DNA of 64,000 nucleotides from Bacillus sp. CECT 9360. GTDB lineage: Bacteria; Bacillota; Bacilli; Bacillales; DSM-1321. The DNA lies in the NCBI RefSeq assembly GCF_918741275.1, contig NZ_CAKKNA010000006.1:202272-266271 (forward strand). The letters are read 5' to 3'. The notes beneath the pieces were generated by a model. That model saw nothing but the letters and a program-made list of their open reading frames with translations, was not told the DNA's origin and did not search any database. The position numbers and the translations under genes were made by a program. This document shows, one piece after another, positions 9,735-20,137 of the stretch (the stretch's first letter is position 1; each line of letters begins with the position of its first letter).

Positions 9735-11630
9735 TTATGCCCTTTTTTGCTTTTTTGGTGTTATTTTAATGATTTTGTTTACTACCCCATCTACAGTAAG
9801 GCCAATATCCTCGAGCAACTTATCGACACTTCCATGTTCAATGAATTCATCAGGAATGCCCATGCGTTCAATGATAGATCCTTGACAGCCATTTTCATGC
9901 GTAAACTCGAGAACAGCGCTTCCGAATCCTCCTTGAAGAACCGCTTCCTCAATGGTCAAAATTGGCAACTTGGTGTCGAGAATGCTGTTTAGCATTTTCT
10001 CGTCCATCGGCTTTATAAAGCGGGCATTGACAACCTTAACCGAATAATCCTGTTTTTCAAGAATGGCTGCGGCCTCAAGTGCCATCGGAATCGTCGTTCC
10101 GAATGTTAAAATCACCGCGTCATTTCCTTCTTTGAGCACTTCCCATGATCCGATTGGAATTTGCTTCAGTTCTTCATCCAAATGGACACCCAGGCCATTT
10201 CCGCGCGGGAACCTCATGGCAATCGGTCCCGCGTTGTACTTCAGAGCTGTATTGACCATATGCTGGCCTTCATTCTCATCCTTCGGCATCATTAGGACCA
10301 TGTTCGGCAGAGGCCGCAAAAAGGCAATATCAAACACGCCCTGATGCGTTTCCCCATCGGCCCCGACAAGGCCTGCCCTGTCGATACCCAGAAATACGTT
10401 CAAATTCATGCGGCAGATGTCATGCAATACCTGATCGTAGGCACGCTGCAAGAAGGTTGAATAGATCGCCAGAAATGGTTTCATATCCTGGGTCGCAAGT
10501 CCTGCAGCGGTCGTCGCTGCATGTTGCTCGGCAATTCCGACATCATACATTCGATCAGGAAATTCACTTGCAAAACCTTCAAGCTTAGATCCGACCGGCA
10601 TCGCAGGAGTTATCGCTACGATGCGCTCATCCTCCCTGGCAAGACGTCGCACTGTTTCACTGACCAGCTTGCTCCATGCAGGTGGTGGCGCTTGCAGCGG
10701 TTTCACAAAGGCTCCTGTTTCGATTTTATACGGACCGGTTCCATGCCATGTTCCAATCTTGTCGGCTTCAGCCGGATTATAGCCTTTGCCTTTTTTGGTA
10801 ATAACATGCAAAAGAACAGGCCCCTGCGTTTTTTTAGCATAGCGGAAGTTTTCGAACAGCTCCTCATAGTTATGGCCGTCAACCGGCCCTAAATAGGTAA
10901 AGCCGAGCTCCTCGAAAAATATCCCGGATACCAGCAAATACTTCAGGCTGTCTTTTACCCGCTCTGCAGTAGCCGCAAGCTTGCCGCCAACGGCAGGTAT
11001 CTTTTTCAAAATATATTCAAGCTCATCTTTCACATAATTATACTTCCCGGCCGTACGAAGGCGGCCAAGCACACTGTGAAGAGCGCCGACATTGGGTGCA
11101 ATCGACATCTCATTATCATTAAGAATCACAATCATATTCTTTTTTTCATGGCCGATATGATTAAGCGCCTCCAGTGCCATACCGCCTGTTAATGCTCCAT
11201 CGCCAATAACAGGGAGAATAAAGCTCTTCTCCTTTTTTAAGTCACGGGCGATCGCCATCCCCATTGCGGCGGATAAAGATGTGGAACTATGCCCGGATTC
11301 CCATACGTCATGCTCACTTTCAATTCTTTTTGGGAACCCGCAAAGTCCTCTATATTGTCTTAATGTATCAAATTCGCCCGCTCTTCCTGTCAAGATTTTA
11401 TGAACATAGGATTGATGTCCGACATCCCAAATGATTTTGTCCTGCGGGCTGTTAAATTCCTTGTGCAGGGCAATCGTAAGTTCAACGACGCCAAGGTTTG
11501 GGCCGATATGTCCTCCCACGGTTGATAATTTTTCAATTAGAAATTTACGGATTTCCTCACTAAGCTTTTCTAATTCTGCTTGGTTCATATTTTTCAAAAA
11601 TGATGGGTCTTTTATAGATAGAAGATCCAA
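9735..11630 (-). CDS. dxs: 1-deoxy-D-xylulose-5-phosphate synthase
   Basis: 631 aa. Starts [15 protein letters not shown], as in B. subtilis Dxs, from a TTG codon. The thiamine-diphosphate motif [18 protein letters not shown] ... NDNEMSI and the transketolase pyrimidine-domain motif DVGIAEQHA are present. It condenses pyruvate and glyceraldehyde-3-phosphate to DXP, the entry step of the MEP isoprenoid pathway. It is downstream of ispA, so precursor and prenyl-chain synthesis are co-located. Confidence 0.97.
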   Translation of the reverse strand: MDLLSIKDPSFLKNMNQAELEKLSEEIRKFLIEKLSTVGGHIGPNLGVVELTIALHKEFNSPQDKIIWDVGHQSYVHKILTGRAGEFDTLRQYRGLCGFPKRIESEHDVWESGHSSTSLSAAMGMAIARDLKKEKSFILPVIGDGALTGGMALEALNHIGHEKKNMIVILNDNEMSIAPNVGALHSVLGRLRTAGKYNYVKDELEYILKKIPAVGGKLAATAERVKDSLKYLLVSGIFFEELGFTYLGPVDGHNYEELFENFRYAKKTQGPVLLHVITKKGKGYNPAEADKIGTWHGTGPYKIETGAFVKPLQAPPPAWSKLVSETVRRLAREDERIVAITPAMPVGSKLEGFASEFPDRMYDVGIAEQHAATTAAGLATQDMKPFLAIYSTFLQRAYDQVLHDICRMNLNVFLGIDRAGLVGADGETHQGVFDIAFLRPLPNMVLMMPKDENEGQHMVNTALKYNAGPIAMRFPRGNGLGVHLDEELKQIPIGSWEVLKEGNDAVILTFGTTIPMALEAAAILEKQDYSVKVVNARFIKPMDEKMLNSILDTKLPILTIEEAVLQGGFGSAVLEFTHENGCQGSIIERMGIPDEFIEHGSVDKLLEDIGLTVDGVVNKIIKITPKKQKRA

Positions 11631-11696
11631 AGCGGATCACTCGCTTTCATTTTATTCTGTTGCAGCGTCCGACTTTTTAACTAATATTACGGTGCT

Positions 11697-11735
11697 AAAA
11701 AGCCGCCGGCACCAGATGATAACGGCGGCTGCATT
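11697..11735 (-). terminator. Hairpin terminator between ispA and dxs
   Basis: AGCCGCCG / CGGCGGCT GC-rich hairpin followed by TTTTTAGC on the minus strand, in the 212-base ispA-dxs gap. dxs may therefore have its own promoter. Confidence 0.75.
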
Positions 11736-11842
11736 TCATGATTTTCCATTTACTGTTTCCCTGCCTAGAAAGAATAAGCGACAAAAAACAGGGAAATTTT
11801 CAAGATGAGTATATCACAATCCCGTTTCCATAACAAACTTAC

Positions 11843-12739
11843 TTAGTGATTCCTCGCCGATATCAGGTCTGTAATCTCTGTTAATAAACTTGAATCGAGA
11901 TTCGTTTTTTCCAATTCAAGATAGGCGTGATTAATATGCTCCTTCAGCTTGTCCTTTGCCCCCTCAGCTGTGAGTAAGGATGGGTACGTGCTTTTTCGAT
12001 TTATCGCGTCGCTTCCTATCGGTTTTCCGATGACTTCTTCCGTTCCTTCGATATCGAGAATATCGTCACGGATTTGGAAGGCAAGCCCTAAGTGATGGGA
12101 GAATTGTTGCAAGTGCCGGCGCTGTTGATCGTTGGCACCGGCCAATATAGCACCCGATAACACACTGAATGTAAGCAGCCTCCCCGTTTTATGCTCATGA
12201 ACATATTCCAGTTCCTTTAATGAGAGCTGTTTGCTTTCTCCTTCCAAATCAGCGACCTGTCCGCCGACCATGCCTTCTGCTCCGGCTGCTTTGGACAGTT
12301 CCTGTATCAATTCCAGCTTCATTTCCGCCGAAACATCCGGATGGCTGCTTCCAGCAATGATCTGAAAGCTGTATGTCAGCAGCGCGTCACCTGCCAGTAT
12401 TGCGTTTGCTTCACCGAATATTTTATGGTTGGTCGGCTTTCCCCGGCGCAGGTCATCATTATCCATGCTCGGCAAATCATCATGGATCAGTGAGTATGTA
12501 TGAATCATTTCAATCGCCGCAGCAGCCGGAATGCCAATCCGTGTATCTTTGCCAAAAGCAGACAGCACGGCGAATACCAATAACGGGCGGATTCTTTTCC
12601 CGCCCGCTTCAAAGGAATAAACCATTGCTTCCTTTAATGTATCAGGTGCTTGTATAGCCTTTACATAGGTAACGATCTCTGTTTCAATAAGTGTCTTATG
12701 CTTTTCGGAAAAAGCCTGATAGGCTTCACCTGTATCCAA
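11843..12739 (-). CDS. ispA: Polyprenyl (farnesyl) diphosphate synthase
   Basis: 298 aa. First aspartate-rich motif DDLPSMDNDDLRRGKPTNH and second motif QIRDDILDIEG are intact, with GGKRIRPLL near the N-terminus, as in bacterial farnesyl-diphosphate synthases. TTG start eight bases after GGAGG. The stop of xseB lies three bases upstream, so xseA-xseB-ispA form one operon. Confidence 0.95.
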   Translation of the reverse strand: MDTGEAYQAFSEKHKTLIETEIVTYVKAIQAPDTLKEAMVYSFEAGGKRIRPLLVFAVLSAFGKDTRIGIPAAAAIEMIHTYSLIHDDLPSMDNDDLRRGKPTNHKIFGEANAILAGDALLTYSFQIIAGSSHPDVSAEMKLELIQELSKAAGAEGMVGGQVADLEGESKQLSLKELEYVHEHKTGRLLTFSVLSGAILAGANDQQRRHLQQFSHHLGLAFQIRDDILDIEGTEEVIGKPIGSDAINRKSTYPSLLTAEGAKDKLKEHINHAYLELEKTNLDSSLLTEITDLISARNH

Positions 12740-12742
12740 TAC

Positions 12743-12976
12743 TTATTCCTCCTCCTGAACTGTAAAGCCTTCGAGTTCGCCGTCCTCGCGTAAAATTTCG
12801 GTTAATTGATCTTCCACCGCTTTCAGCTTTTGGTGACAGAGCCTCGACAAATCCATTCCCTGCTTGTATATGGAAATGGCTTCTTCTAATGCTACGTCCC
12901 CTTCTTCCAGCTTCTCCACGATATCCTCCAGCTTGTCCATTGCCTGTTCAAAGGTTAATTCTTCACTCATGTTCAT
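12743..12976 (-). CDS. xseB: Exodeoxyribonuclease VII small subunit
   Basis: 77 aa, the usual size. [34 protein letters not shown] is the conserved helical hairpin of XseB. It overlaps the end of xseA by 14 bases, which points to translational coupling with the large subunit. Confidence 0.95.
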   Translation of the reverse strand: MNMSEELTFEQAMDKLEDIVEKLEEGDVALEEAISIYKQGMDLSRLCHQKLKAVEDQLTEILREDGELEGFTVQEEE

Positions 12977-14318
12977 TTCTCTCCTTTATATCCTGCACAA
13001 CGCAATTCAATGTGCCGTCTTTTATTTGAACGGAGATTGCATCTCCCTTTGCTACTTGTTCCCTGCTCTTCACAAGTGTTTCATCTTCCGCGTATATAAG
13101 CCCGTACCCCCGGTCCATGATTTTAAGCGGGCTTAACGCGGATAATGTCGCATTTTTATGAACAAAGTTCTGGGTATGGGTCTTCAGAATGCTTTCCATT
13201 AATCTGTTCAAGATTCTTTTCTGTTTATCAAGGCTGTCTTTCCCATGTAAAACGGCCTGATAAGGATGTTGCTTCCTGAGACTCGCCTGAAGGGCTGACA
13301 GGTTATCATTCTTTTTCAGGAAATACCTCCTGCTTTCTCTTTTAAGTCGCTCTACCGCTTTATCAAGCTGCTCCATTTTTTGTTCATACATTTTCCTTGG
13401 GTAACGGAAAGCGTATGATTTTTCCAGGCGAGCTAGCTTTGTGCCCTCAAAATTAACCAGCTCCTGTACCGATCTGGTTAACCGGTTTTTCCGGTTCATC
13501 AGCCGCTCCATAATTTCATTGAGATGTGGGACAGCGAGTTCGGCGGCACCGGTTGGCGTCGGAGCTCTCAAGTCGGCGACAAAATCCGCGATCGTAAAAT
13601 CCGTTTCATGCCCGACTGCCGATATAATTGGAATATCCGAGTCGAAAATCGATTCCGCGACCACATCTTCATTAAAGGCCCAAAGCTCTTCGATCGAGCC
13701 TCCACCGCGTCCGGCAATCAAGACGTCCGCTTCTTTTCTCGAATTTGCCGTGGCAATCGCCTTCGCAATGGACCTGGCGGCATTGTTCCCTTGTACAAGT
13801 GCCGGATAGATGATGATTCTCGCGATCGGAAACCTTCTTTTAATTGTAATGAGGATATCCCGCAAAGCAGCACCGGTTGGCGACGTGATAATGCCCACGG
13901 TCTTGGGATATCGCGGAATTTCTTTCTTATGCTGCGGGGAGAAAAGCCCCTTTTCCTCCAGCTTTTTCTTCAGTTGTTCATAAGCCAGATAGAGATCTCC
14001 GATGCCATCAGGAGACATCGCCTTGACATACAGCTGGTATTGCCCGCTTTGCTCGTAGACGGATACATCTCCCTGAATCAATACCTTCATCCCGTTTTCC
14101 GGGGTGAATTTAAGCCCACTCGCGCTGCTTGCAAACATGACGGCAAGGAGACGCGCCTTTTCATCCTTAAGCGTAAAATACATATGACCGCTTGAATGCT
14201 GTTTAAAATTCGAAATCTCACCTTTTATGTACATATTCTGCAGATGGGGATCCACATCGAATTTGCGCTTAATATATTTTGTTAAAGCCGTAACACTTAA
14301 ATATTGTTGATTTTCCAT
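12963..14318 (-). CDS. xseA: Exodeoxyribonuclease VII large subunit
   Basis: 451 aa from the ATG at 14318, which has AAGGAGAG six bases upstream; the longer reading frame upstream is not supported. N-terminal OB-fold ([15 protein letters not shown] ... [23 protein letters not shown]) and the catalytic domain with [29 protein letters not shown] and [28 protein letters not shown]. Degrades single-stranded DNA to oligonucleotides as a complex with XseB. Confidence 0.96.
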   Translation of the reverse strand: MENQQYLSVTALTKYIKRKFDVDPHLQNMYIKGEISNFKQHSSGHMYFTLKDEKARLLAVMFASSASGLKFTPENGMKVLIQGDVSVYEQSGQYQLYVKAMSPDGIGDLYLAYEQLKKKLEEKGLFSPQHKKEIPRYPKTVGIITSPTGAALRDILITIKRRFPIARIIIYPALVQGNNAARSIAKAIATANSRKEADVLIAGRGGGSIEELWAFNEDVVAESIFDSDIPIISAVGHETDFTIADFVADLRAPTPTGAAELAVPHLNEIMERLMNRKNRLTRSVQELVNFEGTKLARLEKSYAFRYPRKMYEQKMEQLDKAVERLKRESRRYFLKKNDNLSALQASLRKQHPYQAVLHGKDSLDKQKRILNRLMESILKTHTQNFVHKNATLSALSPLKIMDRGYGLIYAEDETLVKSREQVAKGDAISVQIKDGTLNCVVQDIKERNEHE

Positions 14319-14408
14319 TAAGACTCTCCTTAAAAGAAACATTGTTATCTCACAGAACGTAAAGAACATTGATTCTCTACATTTAATTATCAACATGATT
14401 TGTTAATC

Positions 14409-14452
14409 ACATAAAAAAGCCGTCTCTTCATTATAAACAAGAGTCCGACTTC
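14409..14452 (-). terminator. Terminator between folD and xseA
   Basis: Imperfect hairpin pairing GTCGGACTCTTG with GAAGAGACGGC, followed by TTTTTT on the minus strand. Confidence 0.6.
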
Positions 14453-14484
14453 TTTTAAGCATTTAATCCTATTTTCTTAACAAT

Positions 14485-15351
14485 TTAAGTTTCCGACTTG
14501 GTACGATGAGACTTTTGGGCTGATTTCAGTGTATTCTTCATCAGCATCGTAATCGTCATCGGCCCGACGCCTCCTGGAACAGGGGTAATGTAAGAGGCGA
14601 TTTCCTTAACTTCTTGGAACGAAACGTCGCCGCATAGCTTGCCTTCATCGTCCCGATTCATCCCGACATCGATCACAATCGCATCTTGCTTTACATGCTC
14701 AGCCGTGATCATGTTTCTCCTCCCAACAGCCACGACGATAATATCCGCCTGTCTCGTATGGTGAGCAAGATCGTTTGTTCGGGAATGACAGTAGGTCACC
14801 GTCGCATTTTCATTCAAGAACAGCTGTCCTGCCGGCTTGCCGACGATATTGCTACGGCCGACCACGACGACATGCTTGCCTTCCAGGTCACTGCCGATAT
14901 ATTTCAGCATTTCTAAAATTCCATATGGGGTGCAAGGAAGAAACGCATCCTGCCCGGTCATCATTCTGCCAATATTGATTGGATGAAAGCCATCCACATC
15001 CTTCTCCGGGGAAATCGCTTCAATGATTTCTTTTTCATCAATATGCCCCGGGAGCGGCAGCTGCACGAGAATGCCATGGATCGCGTCATCCCCATTCAGT
15101 TCTTTAATTTTTTCAACTAGTTGATGCTGAGTGAGGGAAGCTGGATATTCGATTAGAACGGAATGCATCCCAAGTTCCTGACATGCCTTTTGTTTATTTG
15201 TGACATACGTGTGGGAAGCCTGGTTATCGCCAACCAAAACAACAGCCAAGCCTGGGGTAATATTCTTTGCTTGAAGCTTCTTTACATCCTCCGCTATTCC
15301 CTGCCTTACTGCCAGCGCAATTTCTTTACCATCAATTATTTTAGCTGTCAT
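14485..15351 (-). CDS. folD: Bifunctional methylenetetrahydrofolate dehydrogenase/cyclohydrolase FolD
   Basis: 288 aa from the ATG at 15351 (GGGAGGAAT eight bases upstream). Family signatures YVTNKQKACQELGM, GILVQLPLPGHIDE, the NADP-binding GRSNIVGKPAGQL and TPVPGGVGPMTITML are present. Interconverts methylene-, methenyl- and 10-formyl-THF, linking to the C1 units released by the gcv operon further along. It follows nusB on the same strand. Confidence 0.97.
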   Translation of the reverse strand: MTAKIIDGKEIALAVRQGIAEDVKKLQAKNITPGLAVVLVGDNQASHTYVTNKQKACQELGMHSVLIEYPASLTQHQLVEKIKELNGDDAIHGILVQLPLPGHIDEKEIIEAISPEKDVDGFHPINIGRMMTGQDAFLPCTPYGILEMLKYIGSDLEGKHVVVVGRSNIVGKPAGQLFLNENATVTYCHSRTNDLAHHTRQADIIVVAVGRRNMITAEHVKQDAIVIDVGMNRDDEGKLCGDVSFQEVKEIASYITPVPGGVGPMTITMLMKNTLKSAQKSHRTKSET

Positions 15352-15409
15352 TTTCCAAGAATTCCTCCCCGAATGAAATGGTGAAAAAGAAACGGCACGT
15401 ACATCGTGA

Positions 15410-15799
15410 TTACAGCGAGTCTTTGATTTTTGACAAAACCGCATTCACAAATCGGCTTGATTGGTCATCCCCAAACTTTTTAGCGACTTCAATGCTTTCA
15501 TCCATGGCGACATTTACCGGAACATCATCACTGTAACGCATCTCATAAACGGTAAGCCTGAGAAGGTTGCGGTCAATATTTGCAAGGCGCTCAAGCTTCC
15601 AGTTTTCAAGGTTGCTGCGGATCAGGCCGTCAATCTCTTCCTTTTTGTCAAGGGTACCTTTTACGAGTTTTTCGAAATATTCGTCAGATTCTCCGCCATC
15701 CAAAACGCTCACCAGTGCATCCTGAATTTCCGACTTGCCAATCTCGATCGTATAAAGTGCCTGCAGTGCTTTTTCACGAGCTATTCTTCTTTTCATCAT
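15410..15799 (-). CDS. nusB: Transcription antitermination factor NusB
   Basis: 129 aa. Starts MKRRIAREKALQALYTIEIG and has ERLANIDRNLLRLTVYEMRY and DESIEVAKKFGDDQSSRFVNAVL, the conserved NusB surfaces that bind boxA RNA and NusE for rRNA antitermination. Located between yqhY and folD, the usual Bacillus order. Confidence 0.96.
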   Translation of the reverse strand: MMKRRIAREKALQALYTIEIGKSEIQDALVSVLDGGESDEYFEKLVKGTLDKKEEIDGLIRSNLENWKLERLANIDRNLLRLTVYEMRYSDDVPVNVAMDESIEVAKKFGDDQSSRFVNAVLSKIKDSL

Positions 15800-16127
15800 T
15801 TTACTCCTTTAATATCCACTATTATATATGAAAACAAAGACAAAAACGAACATTAAGTATCATTTATTCAAAAATATTAAGTTTTATTAGCCAAACGATA
15901 ACCAAAGAACTCGTTTTGCCTCAACCTTCGATTGAAATCACATCTTTTACACTGTATCAGATAATAGTTTGAAGAGGAACAAAAATTCTATGCTTTTATT
16001 TCCTATATATTTTGTATGCCTCATAACCAGGCAAACTAAACTCAGGAAACAAGGTATTTTTAATAGAAAGAGCCCGGCATAAAAAGCCGGGCCTTTCTCT
16101 GAAAGGATAATGCTTCATGACAGAATG
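15800..16127. other. Intergenic region between yqhY and nusB
   Basis: No coding frame with a ribosome site was seen on either strand. It contains the yqhY terminator at its high-coordinate end and an AT-rich stretch, presumably the nusB promoter, next to 15800-15950. Nothing else is recognised. Confidence 0.5.
16065..16098 (-). terminator. Terminator of the acc-yqhY operon
   Basis: GGCCCGGC / GCCGGGC hairpin with flanking AGAAAG/CTTTCT on the minus strand, 30 bases after the yqhY stop. Confidence 0.85.
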
Positions 16128-16541
16128 TTACATTTCCTGCTCGATTTCCGTTTCTTGTTTCGCGTTCTCAAATTGGATCCCGACGACATGAACATTCACT
16201 TCATCGGCTTCCAAAGCTGTCATATTCAATAATGCCTGCCTGATATTATCCTGTACCACCTGGGCTACCTTGGGAATGGAAACACCGAATTTCATGACGC
16301 AATATAAGTCTACTTTAATTCCATCGCCTGATAGGTCTACTTTTACGCCTTTGCCATGATTTTTTTTCCCGAGACGTTCTACGACTCCTGAAGCAAACCC
16401 GCCGCGCATCTGAGCCACGCCTTCAACTTCACCCGCAGCAATTCCGGCGATGACTTCAATGACCTCCGGAGCTATTTCCACTTTGCCTAATCCATTATCA
16501 CTCTCGTTCATCTCAAGCATTGCACTTTCCATTTCACTCAT
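16128..16541 (-). CDS. yqhY: Asp23/Gls24 family protein YqhY
   Basis: 137 aa. The Asp23/DUF322 domain is recognised from LGKVEIAPEVIEVIAGIAAGEVEGVAQMRGG and from VDLYCVMKFGVSIPKVAQVVQDNIRQAL. In B. subtilis YqhY is encoded after accBC and has been linked to control of acetyl-CoA carboxylase activity. Here too it follows accC by 27 bases, in the same operon. The C-terminus is acidic. Confidence 0.92.
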   Translation of the reverse strand: MSEMESAMLEMNESDNGLGKVEIAPEVIEVIAGIAAGEVEGVAQMRGGFASGVVERLGKKNHGKGVKVDLSGDGIKVDLYCVMKFGVSIPKVAQVVQDNIRQALLNMTALEADEVNVHVVGIQFENAKQETEIEQEM

Positions 16542-16568
16542 TAAAAAGCACCTCCTGTTTCTCTTTCA

Positions 16569-17921
16569 TTATGAATCCATTACATCATATATTTCAAGGA
16601 ATTTGGTATTAAATTCTCCTGAGACGAACTGTTCATGCTGAAGCAGTTTAATATGAAACGGAATGGTCGTATGAACGCCCTCAATCGCAAACTCACTTAA
16701 TGCGCGTTTCATTTTTTCGATGGCTTCTTCCCTCGTCGCCGCGTGGACGATCAATTTCGCGATCATCGAATCATAATATGGAGGAATGGAGTAGCCCGGA
16801 TATGCGGCAGAATCCACCCTTACACCAAATCCGCCCGGGGGCAGGTACATTTGGATCTGCCCGGCAGACGGCATAAAATTCTTTTCGGGGTTTTCCGCGT
16901 TGATGCGACATTCAATCGCCCATCCGTTAAAAGTAACATCCTCTTGTTTCAAACTCAGTCTTTTTCCGGATGCCACATAAATCTGTTCCTTGATTAGATC
17001 AACTCCCGTCACCATTTCAGTAACTGGATGCTCTACCTGGATACGGGTATTCATTTCCATAAAGTAAAATTTACGGTCCTTATAATCATAGATAAATTCG
17101 ACTGTTCCTGCTCCCGAATAGTCCACAGCCACCGCTGCCTTTACAGCCGCAGTCCCCATCTCCTCGCGCATTTCACTATCCAAAGCCGGAGAAGGAGTCT
17201 CTTCAACCAGTTTTTGCAAGCGTCGTTGAATCGTACAATCCCGCTCACCCAAGTGGATGGCGTTTCCGTGTGAATCGGCCATCACCTGGATTTCAACGTG
17301 ACGGAAATCTTCAATATACTTTTCAATATAGACCCCGGCATTGCCGAACGCGGTCATGGCTTCCTGTTGGGTAATGCGGAGACCTTTAATCAGATCATCC
17401 TCGGTTCTCGCAACACGGATTCCTTTTCCGCCTCCGCCAGCAGTAGCCTTTAGGATGACCGGATAACCGATTTTTTCTGCTAGTTTTATCGCTTCATCAT
17501 TATCTTTGATAATGCCTTGTGATCCGGGAACAATCGGTACTCCCGCTTTGCGCATCGTTTCCCTCGCAACATCCTTTGTGCCCATTTTTGAAATCGCCTC
17601 GGGGGACGGACCTACAAAAATGATTCCACACTCACGGCACAGGTCAGCGAAATCCGAGTTTTCAGCCAAGAATCCATAACCGGGATGAATGGCATCCGAA
17701 CCGGTAAGCTTTGCCGTGCTGATAATGTTCGTGAAATTAAGGTAACTGTCTTTGGATGCAGTCGGACCTATACAATATGCCTCATCTGCAAGCTGGACAT
17801 GAAGCGCCTCTCTGTCGGCTTCAGAAAAGACAGCGACCGTCTCAATGCCCAATTCCTTGCAGGCCCGGATAATACGGACGGCAATTTCACCGCGGTTTGC
17901 GATCAGTAGCTTTTTAATCAT
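16569..17921 (-). CDS. accC: Acetyl-CoA carboxylase, biotin carboxylase subunit
   Basis: 450 aa. ATP-grasp enzyme with [55 protein letters not shown] and [17 protein letters not shown], the catalytic and ATP/biotin-contacting motifs of AccC. Carboxylates the biotin on AccB in the first step of malonyl-CoA synthesis. It lies 13 bases downstream of accB. Confidence 0.97.
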   Translation of the reverse strand: MIKKLLIANRGEIAVRIIRACKELGIETVAVFSEADREALHVQLADEAYCIGPTASKDSYLNFTNIISTAKLTGSDAIHPGYGFLAENSDFADLCRECGIIFVGPSPEAISKMGTKDVARETMRKAGVPIVPGSQGIIKDNDEAIKLAEKIGYPVILKATAGGGGKGIRVARTEDDLIKGLRITQQEAMTAFGNAGVYIEKYIEDFRHVEIQVMADSHGNAIHLGERDCTIQRRLQKLVEETPSPALDSEMREEMGTAAVKAAVAVDYSGAGTVEFIYDYKDRKFYFMEMNTRIQVEHPVTEMVTGVDLIKEQIYVASGKRLSLKQEDVTFNGWAIECRINAENPEKNFMPSAGQIQMYLPPGGFGVRVDSAAYPGYSIPPYYDSMIAKLIVHAATREEAIEKMKRALSEFAIEGVHTTIPFHIKLLQHEQFVSGEFNTKFLEIYDVMDS

Positions 17922-17934
17922 CTGTAACAGCTCC

Positions 17935-18426
17935 TTATTCAGGCTTAACTAAAAACAATGGCTGGCCATATTCGACTAATTGGCCATCACTCACTAATAT
18001 TTCGACGATTTCCCCTTCAATTTCCGCTTCGATTTCGTTAAACAGTTTCATCGCTTCAACAATGCAAACGATCGAATCCTTTTTGACCTTCGATCCAGCT
18101 TTAACATATATGTCTTCATCAGGAGAAGGAGACTGATAGAATGTTCCGACCATCGGTGATACAATTTTATGTAAATTTTCTTGATTGGACTCCTGTGTCT
18201 CCTGAGCGGGAGCGGATGCAACAACCGCGGCTTTCTCCTGCTTTACAGGCTGTTCCTGTACCGGAACTTGGGCCTGTACCGTTTCAGCGATGACAGAAAC
18301 CGGTTGTTCCTGAGCTGCTTTCTTTTTCATTTTAATTTTTGTTCCATCTTGCTCATAAACAAATTCATTAATGTTTGATTGATCAATCAATTTAATAAGT
18401 TCACGAATTTCTTGTACCTTTAACAT
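17935..18426 (-). CDS. accB: Biotin carboxyl carrier protein of acetyl-CoA carboxylase
   Basis: 163 aa. A short N-terminal region ([21 protein letters not shown]), a Pro/Ala/Gln-rich flexible linker (about 40-80) and a C-terminal biotinyl domain with the biotinylation site EAMKL inside [16 protein letters not shown]. First gene of accBC-yqhY. Its upstream region is occupied by a 200-bp palindromic element (18553-18752), which may separate or modify its promoter. Confidence 0.96.
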   Translation of the reverse strand: MLKVQEIRELIKLIDQSNINEFVYEQDGTKIKMKKKAAQEQPVSVIAETVQAQVPVQEQPVKQEKAAVVASAPAQETQESNQENLHKIVSPMVGTFYQSPSPDEDIYVKAGSKVKKDSIVCIVEAMKLFNEIEAEIEGEIVEILVSDGQLVEYGQPLFLVKPE

Positions 18427-18552
18427 TACGGCACCCCTTGTCTATTTTTTTAACAGATCATTTCGAAGGAATCATCCAGACTTATCGGTAAATTTATGAC
18501 TAGATACTAATATCATACGATAATAGCTTGCCAAAATTCAATACATAGTCTT

Positions 18553-18752
18553 AACTATATAAGTTGAATGAATGATTTAATTTTGGCTCATTCATGTGAA
18601 ACCAGAGTTTCACATGCCTTTCAGCAAAGCTGAAAGGTTGCTCCAACAGGATAGGCCGAGAGAAAGCTCGCTTTCTCCCCGGCCTATCCTGTTGGAGCTT
18701 AAATGAGCCAAAAATTTATTAATGCGTAATCTTTAGTTCAACTTATATAGTT
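18553..18752. mobile_element. MITE-like palindromic element upstream of accB
   Basis: 200 bp bounded by 16-bp perfect terminal inverted repeats (AACTATATAAGTTGAA at 18553-18568 and its complement at 18737-18752). There are subterminal inverted copies of TTTTGGCTCATT, and three internal hairpins: GTGAAAC/GTTTCAC, CCTTTCAGC/GCTGAAAGG, and a long one with 18-base arms starting CTCCAACAGG. No coding capacity. TTA lies on both sides (inside/outside limits ambiguous by one base) and could be a target duplication. Multi-copy status cannot be seen from one window. Confidence 0.7.
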
Positions 18753-18814
18753 TAACACTCCTTTTATTTCACCTGCAAAGTTTTGGCTGACAAAGGGTGC
18801 AAGAAACATAAGAA

Positions 18815-18840
18815 AACGCTTAGGTTTATAACCAAGCGTT
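18815..18840 (-). terminator. Terminator of the spoIIIA operon
   Basis: AACGCTTGG / CCTAAGCGTT hairpin followed by TTTTC on the minus strand, just after the spoIIIAH stop. Confidence 0.85.
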
Positions 18841-18860
18841 CATTTATAGAAAGAATCCAA

Positions 18861-19463
18861 TTATTTTTTCGGTTGGAATGCGACCGCCACATTGTGCATA
18901 CTTTCCAATTCATCATTTACAAGCCTGATGATATTGTTGGCGGCAGAGGCATTGGCTTTATCTGCTTTTACGGTAATGTTAACATCCTTACCTTTCACTC
19001 GAACAAGCGCGGCGTCGTAATTCATCGCTTCAATTAACGATTCAATGATTTGTTCTTTTTCATCAATCTCACTCAATTCTTTAATCGATGCCGCTGCCTT
19101 GCTTCTTTCTTCCGCCGAGATCTCAGTATCTGCCATGACTAACGTCAATTCCTCTTTTTGTTTGGCGCGGCTATCCTGAATTTCCATACGCAGTATCGCG
19201 AAAGTATCATCGTCCGTTTGTTCAGTCACGACAGTAGCACCCGATTTGCTTTCTTTTTCGGCGGCCGGCTCTCCTGTATTTTCTTTTTCAGCTTGTTTGG
19301 TCTCGGTCTGCTGTTTGGTCTCGGTCTGCTGTTTGTCCTCTTTTTGCTCAGTGGCTACCATATTTGAAGAATCCTTTGGCGGCGCGGTCAAATAGTAGAC
19401 AGATAATACAACGACAAGGCTTAACATCGTCAATAACCAAACGGTTTGTTTTTTTAATAACAT
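18861..19463 (-). CDS. spoIIIAH: SpoIIIAH, mother-cell component of the SpoIIIA-SpoIIQ channel
   Basis: 200 aa. One N-terminal transmembrane helix (TVWLLTMLSLVVVLSVYYL), a low-complexity charged linker, and a C-terminal YscJ/FliF-like ring-building domain ending NVAVAFQPKK. Binds forespore SpoIIQ across the intermembrane space of the engulfed spore. The linker contains a short tandem duplication (TETKQQTETKQ; two near-identical copies at about 19299-19340). Last gene of the operon, followed by a terminator. Confidence 0.94.
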   Translation of the reverse strand: MLLKKQTVWLLTMLSLVVVLSVYYLTAPPKDSSNMVATEQKEDKQQTETKQQTETKQAEKENTGEPAAEKESKSGATVVTEQTDDDTFAILRMEIQDSRAKQKEELTLVMADTEISAEERSKAAASIKELSEIDEKEQIIESLIEAMNYDAALVRVKGKDVNITVKADKANASAANNIIRLVNDELESMHNVAVAFQPKK

Positions 19464-19477
19464 GGATTTCTTCCCCC

Positions 19478-20137
19478 TTATTTTTTAGGCATTACCGAAA
19501 CCCTGTGGCTCGGTACGTCAAGTGACCTTGTAACTGCTTCGATGATCCACTTTTTTATCTGGATATTCTCAGCACCCTTTGCTACGACCAGGACACCGCG
19601 AATTTTTGGTTTTTTCGTTTCTAAAACAATTGGGCCTTCTTTCTCACCACTTTTTATAATGACGAGCTGCTCATCAATATTCGAATCTTCGACTGTCCGT
19701 TTGCCGCCGTCCTGATCCGTTTCTTCCGTGATTTGCTTTTGCGTGACCTTGTTTTTTTCAAAGATTTTCTGTTCGGAAGCATCCACGTTTACAACTACTT
19801 TGACATCATCAACGCCTGAAATCGCTTCAAGCGCTTCCTTCATTTCGGTTTGCAAATATTTCTCATAATCCTTAATCGATTTGATTTCCACTTGTTCTTT
19901 CCGGCCGAATGCCGGCACTTCCTCTTCCGACTCTTTGTCATTGAAAGCAGGCATTGCATCGTTTGGATCCATTTTGGTCTGATCGGTTGTCAAAAAGTTC
20001 CCTGCGGTCATGATTCCGACTCCAATAATAAGGACCACGAAAACGTAAGCATAGAGTGAAGGTTTTTTCTCTTTTGGTTCCCCATCTTTAATGAATAGTT
20101 TGTAAAGCCAGGTTATAGGACCTTTATCATTTTTCAA
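19478..20137 (-). CDS. spoIIIAG: SpoIIIAG, ring-forming channel protein
   Basis: 219 aa. One transmembrane segment near residues 27-48 (LYAYVFVVLIIGVGIMTAGNFL) and an extracytoplasmic domain with VDDVKVVVNVDAS and KPKIRGVLVVAKGAENIQIKKWIIEAV, the ring-building fold seen in SpoIIIAG. Its start overlaps the end of spoIIIAF by four bases, which suggests coupled translation. Confidence 0.95.
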   Translation of the reverse strand: MKNDKGPITWLYKLFIKDGEPKEKKPSLYAYVFVVLIIGVGIMTAGNFLTTDQTKMDPNDAMPAFNDKESEEEVPAFGRKEQVEIKSIKDYEKYLQTEMKEALEAISGVDDVKVVVNVDASEQKIFEKNKVTQKQITEETDQDGGKRTVEDSNIDEQLVIIKSGEKEGPIVLETKKPKIRGVLVVAKGAENIQIKKWIIEAVTRSLDVPSHRVSVMPKK

